In this document: piece after piece, positions 34,655 through 43,600 of the stretch
Layout of the letters: each line of letters opens with the position of its first letter
Numbering within the stretch: the first letter of the stretch is position 1
Assembly (NCBI RefSeq): GCF_003182275.1
Contig: NZ_QGTR01000003.1
Coordinates: 847,016-911,015, forward strand
DNA: 64,000 nucleotides
DNA from: Hoeflea marina
Lineage (GTDB): Bacteria > Pseudomonadota > Alphaproteobacteria > Rhizobiales > Rhizobiaceae
Reading direction: 5' to 3'
The notes under the pieces: generated by a model
Told to the model about the DNA's origin: nothing
The model's database searches: none
What the model saw: the letters and a program-made list of their open reading frames with translations, nothing else
Position numbers and translations under genes: made by a program

Positions 34655-37600
34655 GTTCCTGACAAACCTGTTTCCGTCCCTGCAGGCGACCACGGCGCAG
34701 TATTCGTCCGAGGCGATCAGGACGCAGATCCAGGCCTTCCAGCAGCTGATCAACAGGAATGAGGCGAAGTACAAGACCATCCGTCTCTGGGTCGATGCCG
34801 GCGCCAGCTATGGCCACCAGTCCTCGTCCGTCAACCTGATGTACCGGCTGGCGCGGCCGGCGACGGACGCCAATCTGACCTTCGGCTACACCGGCAGGAT
34901 CGAGCTCTACTACCAGGAAGACGAGGAACTCGACAAGCTCAGGGATCTGATCCCGGAGCTCGCCGGGAACGCGCCATACAAGGTCGCCAACGCCACCATC
35001 GTGCCCATCAAGTTCAACAGCAACAGCCTGCCGGCCGAAACGATGGCCTTTGGCATGACGGGCGGCGCGTCGCAGTCGATCATCTATACCACGCAGCTCA
35101 ATGTCGAGGTCTTCCTCAGGCTGCAGCCGTTCAACTGGCAAGGCTTTGAACAGATCAGTTTCGCCGACAGGAGCCGGGCGACGGTCGATCTTCTCCAGGT
35201 GGCCGAAGTCGGCGGCGAAGCGTTCAAGCGGCGCCTCTACACCGTGGACACCGGCTCCTACGATTCGGTGCCGTGGGACCTGTACCAGAACCCGTCCTAC
35301 CCCCAGGACAAGCGCGACAAGATGAGAATCGTGCAGTACCTGACCAGCCCGGCCGTGCAGAAGGACTATGCCGTTCAGACGGTGTACAGCATCAAATCGA
35401 TGAGTCCGCGCTTCAGCCAGGACACGGCTTTCGGCGCCTCGATGATCGTTGGCGGCGCGCTGGAATGGCAGACCGAGCGCACGTCGCAGACCACGGTGCC
35501 GACCAAGCTCTACAAGAAGGCCAAGCCGGTCATCATCGTCAATTTCGACGAGTTCGGTACATCCGAAACCTCGGCCGAGCCCGACCTGATGAAGGTCCTG
35601 ACCGGCGGATTCGGTCCCAACGAGGCGGGCTTCAAGCTGAAGGTCACAAGCGGCACGGACCCGGACGCCACATCGAACTTCAAGCGCCGCAGCGCCTTCT
35701 TTGCGACCCTGCAGGCCGACCAGCGGCTGGAATATCTCAATTATCCGACGTCGCTGCAAACGGTGCAGACCGCCGTCGAGGCGCTGCAGCGCGCCACCGA
35801 GCCGCGCAGGATGGTGCTGTTCGTCCAGCTCGGCCGATCCTTCCCCGCCGGCTTCAGCCACGCGGTCTTCACCTCCGGCCTGGCGCCAATCTTCGAAGGC
35901 CAGAACACTGCCAATCTGTGCGTCAACATCGGCAGGCCCTATCTGCAACTGCCCGGCACCAACGATACCGACGAGGTCCGCAAGAAGATCTATCCCTCCG
36001 TCACCCTGTCGGACTACACCTCGCAATCCGTCCCGGAGGGGCTGCTGGCGATCTCGTCGCAGGTCTCCAGATCGCCCGAGATCTGGCCCGCCTCCAATCA
36101 GGAGGCGCCGCCGACGATCATCGGCCGCTTCATGCAGCAGTACACCGACGAGACCGGCGACACCGGCACAATCCGTCGATACTTCCTGGCGCTCAGGACC
36201 TTTTTTGCCAATGCGACGCAGGACAAGCTGGCGCTGGCGGTGGCCTACATGACGTCGCAGCTCGCGGCGCCGGTGAACGGTCTGCGGGTGGAGGAAGACG
36301 TCAACCCGCTGGACGACCTGTACGCGAAGATCAAAGCAGCGGTCGATGCCGGAGGCGCCATCGACCTGGTGCCGGGCGTGCTGAAATTCGGCACCATTCC
36401 CGATTTCATCAGGAGTCTGCTCAAGGACTACGGCGCCGCGCTGACGCTGACCCGGGCCACCAGCTTCGAACCCGCGGCCAAGCCGGCAACCCTGACAACG
36501 ATCACGCTTGCCGGCCCGACAGCGGCGTTCCAGCCTCTCGGCATCCCCTGTGACGTCGACATCGAGTTCACCGCGCCCGGCAACGTGCTCGCCGCGGCGA
36601 TCGTCTTCAAGGTTCCCGGAGACTGGACCATGCCCGGGGCGCCCTGGATGGTCTTCCGCGACCCCTATATCGGGTTGACGCTGTCGGACGGCAAAAATCT
36701 CATCGCCGCCAGAATGGGAGGAACCTATCCGGCGCTGGAAAGCAAGACGCCGGCCATTGTCGCCGATCTGGCGATCCTCGTCGGCGGAGCCGAGAACGCC
36801 TGGCCGGCCAGCCTGAAATTCCGCGACACCTATCCCAGCATCGCCGCCGCCTACCAGCTGCTGACGGGCTACAACGTCATTGCAAGTCTGCCGGCGCCTT
36901 TCAACGTGCTGGCCGACCTCGGTGTCAGCGATATCGAGGTCGACTACGATTTCAAGGCGGAAACCGTCGGCACGCTGACCGTCATCGCAGAGAACAACAC
37001 CGAGGATCTGCCGCTGTTCGGCGGGCTGAGCCTGCACTCGAGCAAGATCACCGCCATCGTCACCCAGCCGACCGGCGCGCGCAAGCTCAGCGTCGGGGCC
37101 TCGGCGAAGTTCAATGTCGGCGCCGTCGATCCGGCGGTGATCAGCGTCACGGTGGCCTATCCCGACGTGGTGCTGCAGGGCTCGCTGGACTCCGGGGTGC
37201 TGACGATCTCCAAGGTCGTGGAGACCTTCGTGCCCGGCGTCGACATGATGCTGCCGCACGAACCGGTCATCGACATGTTCTCGTTCATGTATGACCGTCC
37301 GAACGACAATCTGGCCGTCGGCATGAACATGACGATGGACGGTTGGGACTTCGTCTTCCCGTTCACCTCGACGCCGCTGTTCTCGCTTGATCGCGTCGGC
37401 TTCGCGATCAGCCGCAACAAGGGGATCAACACCGGCAACATCACCGCCGAGACCACCTTGCTGCCCTCCAGCACCGCCCCGATAGGAGTCGAGATCGGCG
37501 CCTTCTACCGCGCCGACAAGAGCTGGCTGTTCAAGGCCGCGACCACCACACTGGTCGATCTCGATGCGCTGGTGGCCGAATATCTGGGCGAGGCATGGGT

Positions 37601-40600
37601 GCCTTCGTCCATCAGCTTTCCTGAGCTCAAGGATGTCAGCGTCGAGCTGGTCTGGGGTGAAGGCGCCGGCGGCGCTGGCGCCAGAACGTTCGAATTCAAG
37701 GCCAAGACCGCCACGCCCTGGGAGCCGATCCCGGTGCTGGGCAGCCAGCTGTCGGCGACCTTCGACCTGACGCTGGGCTACGGACCCTCCAAGCCTTCGA
37801 CGGCGCTCTGGGCCCCGGACAGGCGGGTCCGCCAGCGCGTTCCGGGCGGCACCGCCGTGCTGATGCTCCCGGCGCCGCCTGCACTGATGGCGACGACAGA
37901 CGGGCTCTACGGCAAGCTGCTGGCCGACGTGACGCTGTGGAACATCCATCTGAGCATCGAGTACGATTTCGCTCCGGAAGTGCAGAAGGTCATCGTCATC
38001 TGGACCGATGTCGGCCTGAAGGCGGTGGTCGAGACCGCGGCCAAGGACGATCCGGCCAACAGGATCACCAAGGGCGACACCATCGCCACCTTCTCGCTCG
38101 ACGGAGAGAGCGTGGGGTCGCTGGTCGAGAAATTCGTCGGCTGGGCCACCGGCACCGAATTCGGGCTGGTGTCGCCCTGGAACATCCTCGACGACATCAA
38201 GCTTTCCGCCCTGAGCGTCATCTACAACTTCACCACGCGCCGGGTGTCCTTTGCCATCGGAATCGGCCCGATCGATCTCGGGCTGTTCACGCTCAAGGGC
38301 ATATCGCTCGCCTACAACTCCGACGGGAACGGCGCGGACGAGGCCGACGGAAACCCGAAGAACAAGGTCGCCATCACCATCGACGGCTCCTTTGTCTGGG
38401 ACAGTGGCGACGCCATCAGCTGGGCCCCGGACGATCCCAACTCCACGCCGGCGCCTCCCGGTGGGGGAAACAAGTATGTCGACCTGCGGCTGCTGGCGCT
38501 GGGCCAGCATGTCGAGGTGCAGGGTCTGACCCAGGCCAAATCCGTCGTCGACGTCATCGACATGCTCGAGAAGCTGAACCTGCCCGAACCGCCGGAGATT
38601 CCGCTGGGCGGCGACGGCCAGCCGCTGTTCGCGCCGCAGAGCTCGTGGTTCGTCGGGATGGATTTCGGGGTGCTCAAGGTCGAGAAGAAGGCGCCCGGCA
38701 GCCGCGCCGACGGCGGAACCGCCCTTGTCCCGCGCGGAGCCACCGACGCGGTGGGCGCCGAAGGTGACGAGGCCGAATACTTCATCTCGCTGTCGGTCGT
38801 CTTCAACGACCCCAAGCTCTATGCGCTCAGGATCGCGCTGGCCGGGCCGATGGCCAAGATCTTCGCCGGGCTGGATTTTCAGATCATGTACCAGCAGGTG
38901 TCGCAGAATGTGGGCAGATACTCCGCCTCCATCGTGCTGCCGGACATCATGCGCAAACTCCAGATCGGCGTCGCGTCGATCACGCTGCCGACATTCGCCA
39001 TCGAGATCTACACCAACGGGGACTTCCAGGTCGACATCGGCTTTCCGTGGGACGAGGATTTCTCCCGCTCGTTCTCGATCGAGCTCCAGGCCGGGCCGTT
39101 TCCGGTCATGGGCTCGGCCGGATTCTACTTCGGCAAGCTGTCGTCGGCGACGACCAACAAGGTTCCCGGCGGCCCGAACGTGCCGGGCTGGTTCAACCCG
39201 GTCATCGTCTTCGGATTCGGCGCGCAGGTCGGACTGGGCAAATCCATCGAGATGGGCATCCTCAAGGCCGGGTTCAGCCTGACCGTGTTCGGCATCATCG
39301 AAGGCGTCATCGCCCGCTGGCTGCCCTATCAGGGGCCGACCCACGAAGGAGTCCCGGCGGAGCTCCAGGACGGCTACTATTTCTCCCTGACCGGAACGCT
39401 CGGAATCCAGGGCCGGCTTTATGGCTCGGTCAACTTCGCCATCATCTCGGCCGATCTCGACATCCGGATCTCGATCTTCGTCCGCGTGACCTTTGCCAGC
39501 TATGAACCCATCCCGCTGATGGTGCAGGCGCTGGTTGACGTCAGCCTGGCGCTGAAGATCAATCTGGGGCTGTTCAAGATCACGATCCACCTCTCCTTCA
39601 AGGCCACGGTGAAAGCCGAGTTCCGCATCGCCAACCCGATGAAGGGTCCGGCGCCCTGGGCTCCGACCATGCTGTCGGCGCAGTCCATGCGGATGATGTT
39701 GTCCGGCCCGGATGCGCTGGCGGCGCGGGCCACAAGCAAGCTGGAGGCGCTCGGTTCGGTCGGCAAACCGGCCGACGGTCCCTGGGCGCCGGGCTACACC
39801 CCGAACTGGACGAACCTGCAGCCGGGCTCGCCGCTCAGCATGACCGGCTACATGGTGCCGGCGCTCACCGTGGTGGGCGACGCCGCCGCCACGCCGCAGG
39901 AGCAGCCGGCCGCCTATGTGCTGGGCTTCTACCTGCACGACGTGCCGCCGGTGCACACCGGGTCCGAAGCCATGCTGACGGCCGCTCTCGACCCCTCGGC
40001 CGAGCTGGTGGCGCCGCACCGGGTGGCGTCGGCGGCCCATGCACGGGCCCGCGGCGATCGCAGGACGACGGCGGACAGCAATTCGTTCGAGGATCTGGCA
40101 GTGCGCATCCTGCAATGGGCGCTGGCCGCCGGGCTTGACGGGCCGGTCACGCCCGAGGGCGTCGACGCGGTGACCATCTCCGACGTCAAGCTGCAGGAGA
40201 TGCTGGACTATTTCAGCAACGAGGCCAATCCTCAGCCGATCGGCGTGGCGCAGATCAACGCCTTCCTCACCGCGCAGAGCAGCTTCGACTTCCGTCTCAA
40301 GCAGGATGCCGATCCCGACGGCGCGGTCCCCGTCGTCTTCTTCCCCGTGGTGCCGGCGCTGACCATGGACATGCCCGCCTTCAACGGCGGCACCGGCTAC
40401 AGCTACGCCTTCGGCGCGGCAAACAGCTCGAGCCCCGGATTCCTCATCGCGCTCAATGCCTATTTCAATCAGCTCAAGGTCCAGATCGAGGCGGAGAACC
40501 CGCCGCCGGCCATGCTGGCGAGTGCGGAGGCCGACGGCCCCTCGATCGCCGAATATGTCTTCACCGACTATTTCGTGATGATCGTGCGCCAGGGGCTGCA

Positions 40601-43600
40601 GGCGATGCGCGACGGCCTGGCGAATTTCCTGCTGCCGCTGGCGGACTGGCCGGATGCGACCCCGCTTGCGCTCGTCGACGAGATCAGCCGCCATGATCCC
40701 TACAGCCTGGCGGAGCTCTTCGCCGCCAATCCGACCCACCCGCTGAGCCCCGCCGCAGGCTCCATGACCATCGCCGGCATGCACTGGCAAAGCGCCGGCG
40801 GCCAGAGCTTCGCCGACATTGCCGGCCTCGACGTCTTCGGCGGCGTCTTCAGCGGCGCGGCGCTGGCGCTGGCCAATGCCGATGATGCACGGGTCATCGC
40901 GGCCGGCCAGCTCATCGTGGCCAATGGCCGCTCCCATCTGACGCAGACCGGGGACAGCCTGAGCAGCATCGCGGCCGCGCTGGACCTCGCCGATGCCGCC
41001 GCCCTGATCGCCGCCGATCCGGCCATCGTCAGTTCGGCAACCTTGCTCGAGGCGCAGTCGATCCTCGCCATTCCGGACTTCGGGCACAAGATTGCGGACG
41101 GCGACACGCTGGAAGCGGTCGGGCAGCGCTATTCGCTGGACCTTACCGCGCTGGCAACGCCTGCAAATGGCGGGATCGCCGGCCTGTTCGCGGTTGCGGC
41201 GGACGCCATGACGCTCAACGTCCCGCACCTGATGCAGTACGCCATCGGGGATCTCATCGATGAGATGCGCCGATCGCTGGCGCTGCAGCATATAGGCGCG
41301 ATGATGTCGCGCTATTACCTGCACGGTCTGCGCCTGCCGACACGCTTTGACAACGGCGGCGAAAAGCTCACGCCCGCGCCAGACGTTCCCTTTGCGGCCG
41401 CCGGGGCCTATCCCGCGGATCTGGGCCTGTTCGCGCTCACCGGCCAGACCGTGCCGCTGCCCCCGATCCCCGATCCGGCCGGGCAGCCAGAGGGTCCCTA
41501 TTTCAGCTTCACGATCGCCATTCCAGACGGCGCGGCGGATCTCGGCTGGCTGAGGCTGGGCGGCGCCACGCAGATGGTCTACACGCTGGACGCGGCCTTC
41601 GGCAATTCCCGCTACCAGCAGCTGGCGGCAGTGGCGGCGGCCGCCCATGCCGGCTACCTGTCGATGGACTCCTCGCCGATCACCCCGCTCACGGCCGCAG
41701 CGGTGGCGCCGTCGCAGTTCCCGCTCTCACGGGAAATCCCGTGGCAGGCCGCCACCGGCATCGACCTGCCGATGCAGTCCGCCCCGCCCGAGACGCCGCG
41801 GCCGCGGATGTGGTCGCTGCCCAGTCCGCTGATCAACAAGCCCAACGACAAGGGAGTGCTGCCGACGATGCAGCTGGTGCTGGCGCGCACGGACGAGGCG
41901 CGCGGCACGACCGTCGAGACGCCGGTGGGGAATTACGGCTTCGGGTCGCTGATATCGTTCACGATCAAGAAACTCACGGATACGGAGGCCACGGGGCCGG
42001 TGGCCCGCAGCTATGAGATCGTCGGAGCGCCCGAGAGCGAGATCGTGCTGATGGAGCGGATGCTCGACCAGTTGACCGACAAGCCGGCAGGCTTCGACCA
42101 GGTCGGGCTGTTCTACCGGCCGATCCCCACCGGCTCGGAGGCGGCGGGCTGGCAGTCGGACGATCCGTCCGGCACGCTGATGGCGATCACCCAGACCAAT
42201 CTGTCGACCGAGACGCGCCCGCCGAGCAGCGCCGCCGCGGTCCGGGGCCTGCGCGACACACCGTCCTTCCCCAACCTGATCGGCACGCCCAACGACTTCG
42301 CGCGGCTCTTGTGGGAGGCGAGCATCACCCGCCAGGGCGGATTCTTCCTGACCTATTCGACCGGCGGCGACGCCGATCCGAAAGGCCTGCCCGATCACAT
42401 CTTCAATGACCGCTGGGAGGCCGAGGTCGCCTTCTTCGCCCTGTTCAACATCGCCGGCGAGGCCGGGCTCACTCTCGCCAACTTCATGAATGTCGCAGTC
42501 ACCAACCAGGGCTTCGACCTCTCCGCGGCGGCGCTGATCGCCAAGGCCGTAGCCGTGCCGGTCGCGCAGGCGCGCGCCTTCGTGCCGGGCACCGATACGC
42601 TGGCGAGCTATGCCGCCGGCTACTATATGGGCGTCGGCGTGCTGGTGGCCGAGAACCGCGACGCGGCGCTGGCCGCCGGAACCGCACTGGTGGTGGAGGG
42701 CGGGCTCTATCAGGCGCCGCCGGTCCCGCCCGCAAACCCCGACCCGGCCAATCCGGGAGGTGTCCTGACGCTGATCGCCGAGCATTTCGGCACGACGGTC
42801 GATGCCATCCAGAGGGTGAATGCGGGGGGAACAACTCTGCCTTCGACGCTGGCGCCGCTGACCGCGATCCGCCTGCCGCGACTCGATCTGGTCGCAGGCA
42901 CCTCGCCGGGCACAGCCAGCTTCGGCGCCATTGCGGATTACTACGGCGCGCCGCTTGCGACTCTGGCCGCCACCAATGCGGATGCCAGCGCCTTTGCGGC
43001 GGGCCCGCTTGCCGCAACGATCGGACCCGTCACGCTGGTGCCGACCCTTGCCGAAGGGGTCGCCGGCGTCACGCTGCAGCGCCCCGAGCCGCAGGTGCCC
43101 GACAGCGTCGACGGCGCATGGGGCACCGCCTATCTCAGGCAGAGCTTCAGCCTGCTCGGCTACCGCATCGCTGCCAACACCGGCAACTCCTATTTCGAAA
43201 CCTCCAACTGGGGGCTGCCCGCCGGCCCGATCGACCCGGACGCGCAAAGCAGCGGCGACAAGCTCCAGGCGCCGAGCTCGCGGGCGGCCGATGCCACGTG
43301 GAAATTCAGTGTCACCGTGCCCTATGCGCAGGTGCTCGCCAACGGCGATCCGGCGGCAAGCCCCTATCTCGGGATCGGCAGCGTGCTGAGCCTCGACATG
43401 GCCTGGCTGGATATCTACGGCAACCGCATCCAGTCGGAGTTTCTCAACCCGGCGCCGCCCGCGGGGGCCGCGCGCAACCAGCCCCCGCAGATCACCGGCT
43501 ACACCGAGCGGCTCAACGGCGTGGGCCAGTGGCCGGCGGTCGCCAACAGCTATCGCATGACCGGCCAGCCCGGCGCGCCCCGGCTGGAGGTCACGCTGGG

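Noticed and set aside
34485..41648. A 2387-codon open frame on the minus strand, antisense to the giant gene
   Set aside because: Its translation is rich in Arg, Gly, Gln and His without any fold motif, and it lies exactly opposite the coding frame in GC-rich DNA where antisense stops are rare. The plus-strand protein has coherent beta patterns and LysM-like modules. Similar antisense frames lie at 32468-34780 and 41727-44786.
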